Assembly: GCF_020216065.1 (NCBI RefSeq)
Contig: NZ_JAIWNA010000001.1
Location: forward strand, 942,505 to 1,006,504
Direction of reading: 5' to 3'
DNA length: 64,000 nt
Source of the DNA: Nocardia rosealba
Lineage (GTDB): Bacteria; Actinomycetota; Actinomycetes; Mycobacteriales; Mycobacteriaceae
Under the pieces are notes generated by a model. That model ran no database searches and had not been told where the DNA came from. It worked only from the letters and a program-made list of their open reading frames with translations. The translations under genes were made by a program, and so were the position numbers. Below, one piece after another: positions 1 through 7,956 of the stretch; within the stretch, counting starts at the first letter, position 1; each line of letters begins with the position of its first letter.

Positions 1-668
1 CCTTCACCGATGATCAGGCTCTTGGTCTCCACGATCAGCACGATGGCGTTGAAGCCGAGCAGCAGGCCGATGAGCAGCGTGCCGATGCCGTCCCACACCC
101 CGTTGCCGGTGAGCACCGTCAGGCCGACACCGGCCAGCGCGAACATCAACCCGACCAGCGCGCCCAAGTCTTCGAGCAGCACCACCGGCAGCTCGGGATT
201 GCGGCTGTTGCGGATGAAATGCCACCAGGAGTGCTTGCCCTTCAACGGCTCCGATTCCCGGCGCGCGGTACGGAAACTGAAGCCCTCGAGCAGCATCGAC
301 ACCAGCAGAATCCCGATCGCGACCCCGGGCGACTCGAGTTCGTGCGGGAACCGGATCTTGTGCACCGCCTCGTTCAGCGCGAACAGGCAGCCCATCGTGA
401 ACAGCACGAGCGCCACGACGAACGAATAGAAGTACCGGTTACGCGTGTAACCGAAGGGGTGCAGCACGTCGGGCGCCTGCTCGGCTCGATTGCGGCCGAC
501 GAGCAGCAGCGCTTCGTTGCCGGTGTCGGCGACCGAGTGCACGGCTTCGGCCAGCATGGACGACGAGCCCGTGATGAACGCACCGATGAACTTCGCGACC
601 ATGATCCCGGCGTTCGCGCCGAGCGCGGCCAGGATCGCGATCTTGCTGTCTCCACCTTCAGCAGCCAT
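1..668 (-). CDS. Cation diffusion facilitator transporter, paralogue 1 (C-terminus outside window)
   Basis: CDF-family metal exporter, expected to exchange a divalent cation for protons at the cytoplasmic membrane. About 222 residues are visible, starting at the ATG at 668 (MAAEGGDSKIA); the C-terminal part lies beyond base 1. The sequence closely parallels the neighbour at 724-1641: an AEAVHSVADT segment in the second membrane helix, an HPFGYTRNRYFYSFVVAL stretch, and LLEDLGALVGL in the fifth helix. HSVAD gives an HxxxD half of the metal site, while the later helix carries ED, as in the ZnT9-like branch rather than classical zinc exporters. It lies 55 bp downstream of its paralogue on the same strand, so a tandem duplication transcribed together is likely. 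Metal specificity cannot be read from the sequence. Confidence 0.85.
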   Translation of the reverse strand, partial: MAAEGGDSKIAILAALGANAGIMVAKFIGAFITGSSSMLAEAVHSVADTGNEALLLVGRNRAEQAPDVLHPFGYTRNRYFYSFVVALVLFTMGCLFALNEAVHKIRFPHELESPGVAIGILLVSMLLEGFSFRTARRESEPLKGKHSWWHFIRNSRNPELPVVLLEDLGALVGLMFALAGVGLTVLTGNGVWDGIGTLLIGLLLGFNAIVLIVETKSLIIGE

Positions 669-723
669 ACCGGGGCACGCTACCGTCCTTGCCGACGCAT
701 GCACCCCGACCCGGGGGCCGTGT

Positions 724-1641
724 CTACTTCGCCTGTCGGTACAGGTCGGGCTCGAGGTAGATCAGGCGGGCGAACGGGACCGCGGTGCGCACGCGCGTCT
801 CGGCGGCATCGATGGCGTCGGCGACATCGGAGATCCCGAGGCCGGGCGCGATGGCCACCTTCGCGGCGACGAGCATTTCCTCCGGACCGATGTACTCGGA
901 CTTGAGGTGGATGACGGAGGTGATCTTCTCGCCGTCGATCAGGTTGTCGCGAATGGCGCGATCCTGTTCGGGGGTGGCGCCCTCGCCGATGAGCAGGCTC
1001 TTCATCTCGATGATGAGCACCACCGCGATGATGCCGAGCAGCACGCCGATGCACAGGGTGCCGATGCCGTCGTAGACGGGATCGTCGGTGATCATGGTGA
1101 GTCCGACCGCGCCGAAGGCCAGGATCAGGCCGATCAGGGCGCCGGTGTCCTCAAGCAGCACCACGGGCAGCTCCGGGCTGCGGGAGGTGCGGATGAACCG
1201 CCACCAGCTGGCGTCACCCTTGAGCGGGCGCGACTCGCGCACCGCGGTGATGAAACTGAACGTCTCGAGGCCGATCGCGATACCGAGGATGACGATCGCG
1301 ACGATCGGCTGACTCAATTCCTCTGGGTGCTGGATCTTGTGGATGCCCTCGTAGATCGCGTACACCGAGCCGAGGGTGAACAGCACCAGCGCCACGACGA
1401 ACGAATAGAAGTACCGGTTGCGCCCGTAGCCGAACTGGTGCAGTTCGTCGGCGTCCTTGGCCGCGGCACGCTGACCGAACAGCAGCAGACCCTGATTGGA
1501 GGTGTCGGCCACCGAGTGCACCGCCTCGGCCAGCATCGACGCCGATCCGGTGATCGCCGCGCCGATGAACTTGGCCACCGCGATCCCCGCATTGGCCGTC
1601 AATGCGGCGATGATCGCCTTCTTGCCGCCACCAGCCGACAT
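724..1641 (-). CDS. Cation diffusion facilitator transporter, paralogue 2
   Basis: Complete 305-residue CDF-family transporter. It has the same landmarks as the partial paralogue downstream: AEAVHSVADT in membrane helix 2, GYGRNRYFYSFVVAL leading into helix 3, LLEDTGALIGL in helix 5, and a C-terminal cytoplasmic domain (about residues 210-300, beginning SLLIGEGATPEQ) that normally mediates dimerisation. Family knowledge makes it an inner-membrane divalent-cation/proton antiporter; the substrate is unknown. It starts at an ATG (MSAGGGKK) 82 bp downstream of the manA stop, on the same strand. Two adjacent CDF genes of near-identical architecture could form a heterodimer, which is inference. Confidence 0.88.
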   Translation of the reverse strand: MSAGGGKKAIIAALTANAGIAVAKFIGAAITGSASMLAEAVHSVADTSNQGLLLFGQRAAAKDADELHQFGYGRNRYFYSFVVALVLFTLGSVYAIYEGIHKIQHPEELSQPIVAIVILGIAIGLETFSFITAVRESRPLKGDASWWRFIRTSRSPELPVVLLEDTGALIGLILAFGAVGLTMITDDPVYDGIGTLCIGVLLGIIAVVLIIEMKSLLIGEGATPEQDRAIRDNLIDGEKITSVIHLKSEYIGPEEMLVAAKVAIAPGLGISDVADAIDAAETRVRTAVPFARLIYLEPDLYRQAK

Positions 1642-1723
1642 CTTGTCCCCGTCCTCCCGCTTCGCCCAACACGCTTTGCTCGCAACAGCCTAAGGGGAGT
1701 GGCGCGAAAAGTTCGCCCCGACG

Positions 1724-2944
1724 CTAGTTCCCGTCGCCCACGCAGGCGCTGAACAGCTGCGCGGCACCGCCGAGCGCACGCGCGCGGATATCGGTGTCGG
1801 CCGCCGAGATCCAGGCGGCGCTGCCCGGCGCCAAGGTGAGTTCGCGCCCGTCGTGGCGCAATTCGATCGTTCCGTGAGTGCACAGCACGATGCCGGGTCC
1901 GGCGTCGGCGAGGGCGACGGGCTCGGCGTCGGGCGCCAGATCGAACCGGCACAGCGCGAATTCGGGAGCCGGGGTCTGGTAGCGGACGCTGCCGTCGGGA
2001 CCGGGTTCGGGTTCGATCACCGGCAGGTCGATCGGTTCGAAGTCGAGCACGCGCAGCAACTCCGGCACGTCGACATGCTTGGGGGTGAGCCCGCCGCGCA
2101 GCACATTGTCGGAGTTGGCCATGATCTCCACGCCGACGCCGCGCAGGTAGGCGTGCAGATTTCCAGCCGCGAGGAACAGGCCCTGGCCCGGTTCGAGGGT
2201 GAGCCGGTTGAGCAGCAGCGCGGCGAGCACCCCCGCGTCACCGGGGTACACCTCGGCCAGTTCCAGCGCGGTGCGAACCTCGGCGGTGAACTCGCGCGGT
2301 CCGGCGCCCGACAGGTACCGCACGCAGCCCTCGAGCACCGTGGGCAGCAGGGTGGCAAGGGCGGCGGGCGGCAGGGTGATCCAGGTGGTGAACAGCGTGC
2401 GCAGGCCGGCCGAATCGGGTTGGGCGGCAAGCAGTTCGGCGTACACACTGAGGCCGGGCACGTTCAGGGCGCGCAGCAGGTCGACCGTGCGCTGTGGGTT
2501 GCGGAAACCGGCCAGCGCCTCGAAACGCTCCAGCGCGACGACCAGTTCGGGTTTGTGGCTGTCGTCGCGGTAGTTGCGCAGCGGCGAGTCGAGCGGCACA
2601 CCCACCCGGTTCTCCCGCTGGAAACCGGCAAGCGCCTGCGCCGAACTCGGATGCGCCTGCAGCGACAGCGGTTCCTCCGCCGCGAGGATCTTCAACAGGA
2701 ACGGCAGCCGAGGACCGAAACCCTCGGCCACCGGGCCCAATTCGCGCACCGGATCGGCGGCCAGTACGTCGAGCAGCGAGCGCGAGCTGCCGTTGGACTT
2801 CACGTGCGCGGGGTCGGCGGGGTGCGCGCCGAACCACAGTTCGGCCTCCGGATGCGCCGAGGGCACCGGCCTGCCACACAACCGAGCGAGCGCGGTGCGC
2901 GATCCCCATGCGTAAGAACGCAGCGCACCAACGAGTTCCTGCAC
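1724..2944 (-). CDS. manA: Mannose-6-phosphate isomerase, class I
   Basis: Interconverts fructose-6-phosphate and mannose-6-phosphate, the entry to GDP-mannose used for phosphatidylinositol mannosides, lipomannan and O-mannosylation. 406 residues, usual for type I enzymes. Zinc-ligand landmarks are present: LQAHPS with Gln96 and His98, KPE with Glu133, and a GNLHAYL segment near residue 260 supplying the last His. The GTG start shares one base with the TAG stop of the upstream tobH-like gene, so the two are translationally coupled. manB lies just beyond, so the order manB, tobH-like gene, manA forms one mannose-phosphate block as in mycobacteria. Confidence 0.93.
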   Translation of the reverse strand: MQELVGALRSYAWGSRTALARLCGRPVPSAHPEAELWFGAHPADPAHVKSNGSSRSLLDVLAADPVRELGPVAEGFGPRLPFLLKILAAEEPLSLQAHPSSAQALAGFQRENRVGVPLDSPLRNYRDDSHKPELVVALERFEALAGFRNPQRTVDLLRALNVPGLSVYAELLAAQPDSAGLRTLFTTWITLPPAALATLLPTVLEGCVRYLSGAGPREFTAEVRTALELAEVYPGDAGVLAALLLNRLTLEPGQGLFLAAGNLHAYLRGVGVEIMANSDNVLRGGLTPKHVDVPELLRVLDFEPIDLPVIEPEPGPDGSVRYQTPAPEFALCRFDLAPDAEPVALADAGPGIVLCTHGTIELRHDGRELTLAPGSAAWISAADTDIRARALGGAAQLFSACVGDGN

Positions 2945-4164
2945 TAGTAGCGTCCCCCGTCGTGATATCGGTCCTGGTCGCTCGCGGCCGCACCGTGCGA
3001 GCCGAGGCGAAGGTAGGCCGCGGCCATGTCGAGCCGCAGTGCGAGCACCGCCAGTTGCACGAGCTCACTGCCGTGCCCACCCCCTGCGGCGGACGTGGCG
3101 GTCGCACTCTCGGCCGAAGGCTCCGACCCGGGTTCGGCGAGCTGGGACTGGAGTACGTCGACATCGGCGTGCACGAGATCGGCGTCGACGAGCCCACCTC
3201 CCGCGCCCTCGAACACGGCAAGCTTGCGGCGCGCGGCCGCCTGATCGGGGTGCACGCTGAGGGCGAGCACACGCACCCGGTCGACCGGTGCCGGACCGTC
3301 GAGTTCCTCGTCGTGGAACAGCGGATCGAAACCGGGCGCGGCGCCACCGGCCGCCTGGGCGAGCCTGCCCACGGCGGCGACGGTGTCGGCCAGATCCGCG
3401 GCCGAGGCCAGCTTGCCCGCCGACTGCAGTAGCACCTCGGTGCCGTGCCCGGCCAGTTCGACCGCGGCGGGGGAGTCGCCTGCCAGGACGACGCCGACGC
3501 CGTGCATGCGGGTCGCGAGGGTTTTGGCCGGGTTGTGGAACACCTCGTTGTGCGGTCCGTCGCGCAGGGCCTCGGCGTCGAGCACGTCGGCGAGCGCGGT
3601 CAGCTCGGGGGTGGCGGGGACACTGCGCTGGGCGTCGACACCGCGCAGCACCGCGATACCGACGGCGAGGAAACGCAGCAACCGGTTGTGGTCGAGCACG
3701 GGCACGCGGGGTTCGAGGACGATCGCGCGACCGGCGGCGACCGCCCGCAGCGGGCCCTCGTTGGGGGCGGCGATCACGACTTCGGCGCTGCGCCGCACGG
3801 CCCGGTCGACGGCGTCGATCAGGCGTGGGTCGCCGGCGTCGTCACCGGCGACGAGCACCACGTCCAGCGGCCCGACCCACGGCGGCAGCGCGGTGACGGG
3901 CACGATCGGCAGTCCGGCACGGTCACCGAGGGTGGCGACCAGCAGTCCGGCTGCCCGGGCGGCGCGCCCCGATCCGGTGACGAGCACCAGGCTGCGCGGC
4001 CGCAATTGCGACAGACGTTCGATCAGTGAGGTCTCGGCGACCGCGGCGGCGGTGGCCCGCACCTGGGCACCGCCCGAGGCCGCCGATCGTAAGAAGCCGC
4101 CCGTGTCGGCCGCCTCGAGCGACGCGGCATCATCGAGGTCGAAAACCGGTGTTCCAGCGATCAT
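2944..4164 (-). CDS. TobH-like SIS-domain protein (phosphosugar isomerase-like)
   Basis: About 406 residues, related to the mycobacterial TobH protein encoded between manB and manA. The N-terminal half (roughly 50-170) resembles a sugar isomerase (SIS) domain, with LVLVTGSGRAARAAGLLVAT and LDVVLVAGDDAGDP strands, and the C-terminal half resembles bifunctional phosphoglucose/phosphomannose isomerases. GPHNEVFHNPAK is the conserved central segment. A catalytic role has not been clearly shown for this family to my knowledge. The ATG at 4164 is preferred because GGGAGG sits about ten bases upstream; an in-frame GTG at 4176 would leave no spacing. It overlaps manA by one base. Confidence 0.8.
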   Translation of the reverse strand: MIAGTPVFDLDDAASLEAADTGGFLRSAASGGAQVRATAAAVAETSLIERLSQLRPRSLVLVTGSGRAARAAGLLVATLGDRAGLPIVPVTALPPWVGPLDVVLVAGDDAGDPRLIDAVDRAVRRSAEVVIAAPNEGPLRAVAAGRAIVLEPRVPVLDHNRLLRFLAVGIAVLRGVDAQRSVPATPELTALADVLDAEALRDGPHNEVFHNPAKTLATRMHGVGVVLAGDSPAAVELAGHGTEVLLQSAGKLASAADLADTVAAVGRLAQAAGGAAPGFDPLFHDEELDGPAPVDRVRVLALSVHPDQAAARRKLAVFEGAGGGLVDADLVHADVDVLQSQLAEPGSEPSAESATATSAAGGGHGSELVQLAVLALRLDMAAAYLRLGSHGAAASDQDRYHDGGRY

Positions 4165-4210
4165 CGCCGAGTCCACCTCCCCTCATCGCGCTGTGTGCTC
4201 CACGGCCGTC

Positions 4211-4468
4211 TGGTTTCCATGTTCCCGGTCAGGCGCGGACGATGCTCAGGATCTCGGTATCGAACAGAGCCGTTGTACTCGTTCGGCCGGTCCCCGATCA
4301 TGTGGTTCCGCATCCTGGTTTCCATGTTCCCAGTCAGGCGCGGACGATGCTCAGGATCTCGGTATCGAACAGAGCCGTTGTACTCGTTCGGCCGGTCCCC
4401 GATCATGTGGTTCCGCATCCTGGTTTCCATGTTCCCAGTCAGGCGCGGACGATGCTCAGGATCTCGGT
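4211..4468. repeat. 105-bp tandem repeat (2.46 copies) derived from the 3' end of manB
   Basis: Two complete 105-bp units (4211-4315 and 4316-4420) differ at a single base, and a third partial unit (4421-4468) runs into the coding end of manB. Each unit carries a copy of the last nine manB codons plus stop (TEILSIVRA*) and about 75 bp of downstream sequence. The array therefore arose by head-to-tail duplication of the gene terminus with its trailer. Since 105 is a multiple of three, open 35-residue periodic frames exist on both strands; they look incidental. The layout resembles mycobacterial MIRU/VNTR loci and should vary in copy number between strains. Confidence 0.93.
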
Positions 4469-5818
4469 CACGAGTGCGTTTACTTCGGTCTGCGATCCGG
4501 CCTCGACGTTGAGTCGGAGCAGGGGTTCGGTGTTGGAGGCGCGCAGGTTGAACCAGGCGTGGTCGCCCAGGTCGACGGTGACGCCGTCGAGGCGGTCCAC
4601 CGACACGGTGCGGTCGGCGAAGGCCGCGAGCACGGCGGCGGTGCGATCGGCGGCGTCGGCGACGGTCGAGTTGATCTCGCCCGAGGCCGCGTACACGTCG
4701 TAGGCGGCCATCAGTTCCGACACCGGCCGGTCGCCCTCACCGAGTGCGGCGAGTACGTGCAGCGCGGCGAGCATGCCCGAGTCGGCACCCCAGAAATCGC
4801 GGAAGTAGTAGTGCGCGGAGTGCTCGCCACCGAACACCGCGCCGGTGGCGGCCATCTCCTGCTTGATAAAGGAATGGCCGACCCGGGTGCGCACCGGCTT
4901 GCCGCCGAGTTCCTCGACCAGCTCGGGCACCGCACGGGAGGTGATGAGGTTGTGGATGACGGTCGACCCCGGCTCCTTGGCCAGCTCCCGCTGCGCGACC
5001 AAAGCCGTGATCGCCGACGGCGACACCGGCTCGCCCCGTTCGTCGACGACGAAGCACCGGTCGGCGTCACCGTCGAAGGCCAGACCGATGTCGGCACCGC
5101 TCGAGCGCACCAGCGCCTGCAGGTCGACGAGGTTCTTCGGATCGAGCGGGTTGGCCTCGTGGTTGGGGAAGGAGCCGTCGAGCTCGAAGTACAGCGGCAC
5201 GATGGTGACGGGCCCGAGCGTTCCGAGCACAGCGGGGACGGTGTGCCCGCCCATGCCGTTGCCCGCGTCGACCGCGATGGTGAGCGGACGGACCTCGTCG
5301 AGATCCACGAGCTCGCGCAGGAAGCTCGCGTAGTCGGCGAGCAGATCGACGGTCGAGGCGGAACCGGGCGCACCGTCGTAGGCGGGCACACCCGACACGA
5401 CTTCGGCCGCGATGGTGGCGAGACCGCTGTCCTGACCGACCGGCAGCGCGTTGGCCCGGCACAGCTTGATGCCGTTGTATTTGGCCGGGTTGTGGCTGGC
5501 GGTGAACATGGCGCCCGGACAACCGAGCCTGCCGGAAGCGAAGTACAGCTGATCGGTGGAGGCGAGCCCGATGTGCACCACATCCAGGCCCTGACCCTGC
5601 ACGCCCTGGGCGAACGCCTCGGCCAGCTCGGGGGAAGACTCACGCATGTCGTGGCCGATGACCACGCGCTCGGCGCCTTCGGCACGCATCAACCGGGCGA
5701 ACGAGGCACCCACATCGCGCACGAACCCGGCGTCGATCTGCTCGCCCACCACCCCGCGGACGTCATAAGCCTTGATCACGGCGTTCACGAGTTCGCCAGA
5801 GCGCGCGAGGGTCGTCAT
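4439..5818 (-). CDS. manB: Phosphomannomutase/phosphoglucomutase
   Basis: 459-residue alpha-D-phosphohexomutase that converts mannose-6-phosphate to mannose-1-phosphate for GDP-mannose synthesis. Diagnostic elements: FTASHNPAKYNGIK with the phosphoserine, the metal-binding loop FDGDADRCF, the sugar-specificity loop GGEHSAHYYF, and a C-terminal phosphate-binding RASNTEPLLR segment. The start is the ATG at 5818 (MTTLARSGEL). An open frame continues about 240 codons upstream but is low-complexity repeat translation and is rejected. The last ten codons are duplicated twice downstream in the 105-bp tandem array. It is followed by the tobH-like gene and manA. Confidence 0.93.
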   Translation of the reverse strand: MTTLARSGELVNAVIKAYDVRGVVGEQIDAGFVRDVGASFARLMRAEGAERVVIGHDMRESSPELAEAFAQGVQGQGLDVVHIGLASTDQLYFASGRLGCPGAMFTASHNPAKYNGIKLCRANALPVGQDSGLATIAAEVVSGVPAYDGAPGSASTVDLLADYASFLRELVDLDEVRPLTIAVDAGNGMGGHTVPAVLGTLGPVTIVPLYFELDGSFPNHEANPLDPKNLVDLQALVRSSGADIGLAFDGDADRCFVVDERGEPVSPSAITALVAQRELAKEPGSTVIHNLITSRAVPELVEELGGKPVRTRVGHSFIKQEMAATGAVFGGEHSAHYYFRDFWGADSGMLAALHVLAALGEGDRPVSELMAAYDVYAASGEINSTVADAADRTAAVLAAFADRTVSVDRLDGVTVDLGDHAWFNLRASNTEPLLRLNVEAGSQTEVNALVTEILSIVRA

Positions 5819-5837
5819 GCCGCAAAGCCTAGCCGAT

Positions 5838-6163
5838 CCGCCTCCCCGGGACTTTTGGCCAGACTCAGGCGCGGGGGAGGTGTCGTTGGCGGCCAGACTT
5901 GGGTGGGGTGTCGGGTTTGCCCGTGCCCGGTGAGTTACCCATGTGCTCACCTGCTGCCCGCGGAACTTTTGGTCGGACTCAGGTGTGGGGGAAGGAGGCG
6001 TGGGCGGCAAACCGAGCGGCACGTGGCCCGGAGCCGCAACGCCGGATCGCGCAAGCACATGGGTAACTCCCCGGGTACGGGCTCCGGTGACCCGGCACGG
6101 GAGTCTGGCCGCCAACGCAGGTCTCTCCGCGCACGAGTCTGGCCAAAAGACCCGGGGAGGCGG
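5838..6163. repeat. Imperfect inverted repeat with ~110-bp arms plus a third diverged copy
   Basis: The 350-bp gap between manB and the DUF3499 gene is filled by repeat sequence. The left arm (5838-5948) and right arm (6052-6163) are inverted copies: both ends carry CCGCCTCCCCGGG, followed inward by CTTTTGGCCAGACTC, TTGGCGGCCAGACT and GAGTTACCCATGTGC. In the spacer, 5961-6010 is a third copy in the same orientation as the left arm but more diverged. No transposase is encoded. The element could be a MITE-like or REP-like unit, or a large transcriptional hairpin; mobility is not shown. Confidence 0.85.
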
Positions 6164-6168
6164 GACAG

Positions 6169-6543
6169 CTATGGGTCGGGGAGGACTCGTAGGTGGCCGC
6201 GGCGGCCGGTGCGGGTTTGGCGGGGAGCCGGGGTGGAGGTGTCGCGGTAGCCGGGCTGGTCGGGTTCGGCGGGGCGGCGGCGTAGGCCTGCTTCGCGAAC
6301 GGCTTCGGCCAGGGCGGTGAGATCGTCGTCGTCGGGGGTGCTGGAGGAGAAGCCGCCTTCGTGGCGCACCAGTTCCCAGCCCTTGGGGGCGGTGATGCGG
6401 CAGGCGTGGGTTTCGCACAGATCCCAGGAATGCGGTTCGGCGACGGTGGCCAGGGGTCCGACGACGGCGGTCGAGTCGGAGTACACATACGTCAGCGTCG
6501 CTACAGCCGGGTTCTTGCAGCCGGGTCGGCAGCAACGACGCAT
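6169..6543 (-). CDS. DUF3499 family protein
   Basis: Small actinobacterial protein of unknown function, found in the same neighbourhood in mycobacteria. The conserved core is MRRCCRPGCKNPAVATLTYV, then STAVVGPLATVAEPHSWDLC and ETHACRITAPKGWELVRHEG. The Cys clusters CCRPGC and LCETHAC suggest a metal-binding knuckle, which is inference. The C-terminal 50 residues are Pro/Arg-rich and poorly conserved, and the stop falls just beyond the inverted repeat. The ATG at 6543 gives the typical N-terminus; a GTG at 6552, 14 bases after GGGAGGG, is an alternative. Confidence 0.78.
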   Translation of the reverse strand: MRRCCRPGCKNPAVATLTYVYSDSTAVVGPLATVAEPHSWDLCETHACRITAPKGWELVRHEGGFSSSTPDDDDLTALAEAVREAGLRRRPAEPDQPGYRDTSTPAPRQTRTGRRGHLRVLPDP

Positions 6544-6628
6544 AGGGATCACGACGTCGAGATTAACCCTCCCGCCCACAAAAGTGGATACGGACACGCG
6601 GTGACAAGGGCGTCGTTCTCGCGCGCCG

Positions 6629-7111
6629 CTACTCCGGTTCGGGGTCGATCAGGTCGGGATCGACACCCAAGTAGGTCGCGATCTGTTGCACGAGAACCTC
6701 GCGCAACAGCTCGACGAGATCGTCGGGATCGGCGGCGCGCAGCTCGAGCGGCTTACGGAAGAGCACCACGCGCGCGCGGGTGGCGGCACCGTGACGGTCG
6801 ACCCCCGCGGGGATGAGCCGCGACAGCGGGACCGGGCCGTCGGCGACGACCTCGTCCGGCCAGGTGACCGAATCAGGATGCAGTGGACGGATTTTCGGCA
6901 CATCGTCGACGGCGATGTCGAGTTTGGTCAGCCGGTCGTGCCAGCGGGTGTCCAGCGGTGCGAAGGCCTCGAGCACCAGCCGGTCGAATTTCTGGCCGCG
7001 CGTGCGCCAGGCGGGCACCGTCGGCGGGAGCATGGGGCCACGGACACCGCGACCGCGGCGGGTCACCGAACGAGCGGTCGGCGCCGGAAGATGTCGCCGG
7101 GAACGTGCCAT
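6629..7111 (-). CDS. Metallopeptidase-family (DUF1025-like) protein lacking HExxH
   Basis: 160 residues with an Arg-rich N-terminus. The region from FDRLVLEAFAPLDTRW to VLVQQIATYLGVDPDLIDP matches the zincin-like family whose members carry HExxH near the C-terminus. Here the equivalent helix reads VQQIATYLG, so the two zinc-binding His residues and the catalytic Glu are absent and the protein is probably not a protease. It lies between the DUF3499 gene (about 85 bp downstream) and whiB2, an arrangement I recall from mycobacteria. ATG start at 7111. Confidence 0.72.
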   Translation of the reverse strand: MARSRRHLPAPTARSVTRRGRGVRGPMLPPTVPAWRTRGQKFDRLVLEAFAPLDTRWHDRLTKLDIAVDDVPKIRPLHPDSVTWPDEVVADGPVPLSRLIPAGVDRHGAATRARVVLFRKPLELRAADPDDLVELLREVLVQQIATYLGVDPDLIDPEPE

Positions 7112-7225
7112 GGGTACTTCGCCTCTCTCGCCTGACCGGTAAACGGGCGTTCGCCCGGAGACACCGACGTACTGCGCCTGCGTGGCTCCGGGCCAGGCCT
7201 GGAGAGTCTACTTTCGAACAGTCAC

Positions 7226-7603
7226 TTATCCGATTCCGCGCTTCAGCCTGCGACGCTCTCGTTCCGAGAGACCGCCCCAGATGCCGAAACGTTCGTCATG
7301 CGCCAGCGCGTATTCCAGGCACTGGTCACGCACTTCACAGCCCAAGCAGATGCGCTTGGCCTCACGGGTCGAGCCGCCCTTCTCGGGGAAGAACGCCTCG
7401 GGGTCGGTCTGAGCGCAGAGGGCACGTTCCTGCCACTGCTCTTCGATCGACTCGAACATTTCGTCGAAGCCCGTGACGACCAGACTCAGCCGGGGGGCCG
7501 CGACTTCGCTTGCCGCGTCCGGTTCCGGCCAGCTCGTTTCAGCGCAGACAGCGTTAGCTGCGCCTGCTGTGGAATCGGTCGGCGAGACCAGGTTTTCGGT
7601 CAT
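7226..7603 (-). CDS. whiB2: WhiB-family iron-sulfur transcriptional regulator (WhiB2-type)
   Basis: 125 residues with the four [4Fe-4S] ligand cysteines at 63, 86, 89 and 95 (ALCAQTDPEAFF, ICLGCEVRDQC), followed by the GIWGG turn and the basic RERRRLKRG tail used for DNA or sigma-factor contact. Family knowledge: the WhiB2/WhmD/WhiB group controls septation and division genes. The location beside fbiA, divergent from it, is as in mycobacteria. The ATG at 7603 is preceded by GAGGAGG. The N-terminal extension of about 45 residues is acidic and unstructured-looking, with one extra Cys at 20. Confidence 0.92.
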   Translation of the reverse strand: MTENLVSPTDSTAGAANAVCAETSWPEPDAASEVAAPRLSLVVTGFDEMFESIEEQWQERALCAQTDPEAFFPEKGGSTREAKRICLGCEVRDQCLEYALAHDERFGIWGGLSERERRRLKRGIG

Positions 7604-7942
7604 CGTTCCGCCTCCTCACTATGTGTTAGCGCAGAATGATTTCCGTCGGACCAACTAGAACCCCGACGGCCCAACACCGCGACGTAGTCTCGCGGGCTTC
7701 CCCGAGCCTGCCTTCCGGCGCGCCGGCACCCTCTCGCAAACGCCCCCGCGCTATGTCTTCTCGCGGTGACCGGAATGACATGTCTGTGATTAGACACGCC
7801 GCACTTGCCGGTGGTCAACCCGCCGTCACCCTTCCGTTACACTCCGGACCCGCCTTTCGTGTTGATCTTGTTATGTGCCGTGGCAAATGACCAGCAACTT
7901 TGTTCTTCAGCACGGGGAAACAACCCGGCAACCGGCACCACT
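7604..7942. other. Divergent intergenic region between whiB2 and fbiA
   Basis: About 340 bp with no convincing gene. A 7-bp inverted repeat, CCGTCGG at 7643-7649 and CCGACGG at 7663-7669, lies some 40-65 bp upstream of the whiB2 start and could be an operator or part of its leader. The fbiA -10 element closes the other end. Nothing else was recognised. Confidence 0.5.
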
Positions 7943-7948
7943 TAGGCT
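7943..7948 (+). promoter_or_regulatory. -10 element of a probable leaderless fbiA transcript
   Basis: TAGGCT matches the actinobacterial -10 consensus TANNNT and ends eight bases before the fbiA GTG at 7957. Transcription would therefore begin at or next to the start codon, and no ribosome-binding site is present. Inferred from spacing. Confidence 0.55.
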
Positions 7949-7956
7949 GTGTCCCT

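Noticed and set aside
4161..4512. Open frames on both strands across the 105-bp repeats, giving 35-residue periodic proteins
   Set aside because: They exist only because the 105-bp period is a multiple of three; there is no ribosome-binding site or family similarity, and the repeat is explained by duplication of the manB end.
5819..6535. Long N-terminal extension of the manB reading frame
   Set aside because: It is Pro/Arg-rich translation of the inverted-repeat region; the phosphomannomutase family starts at the ATG at 5818.
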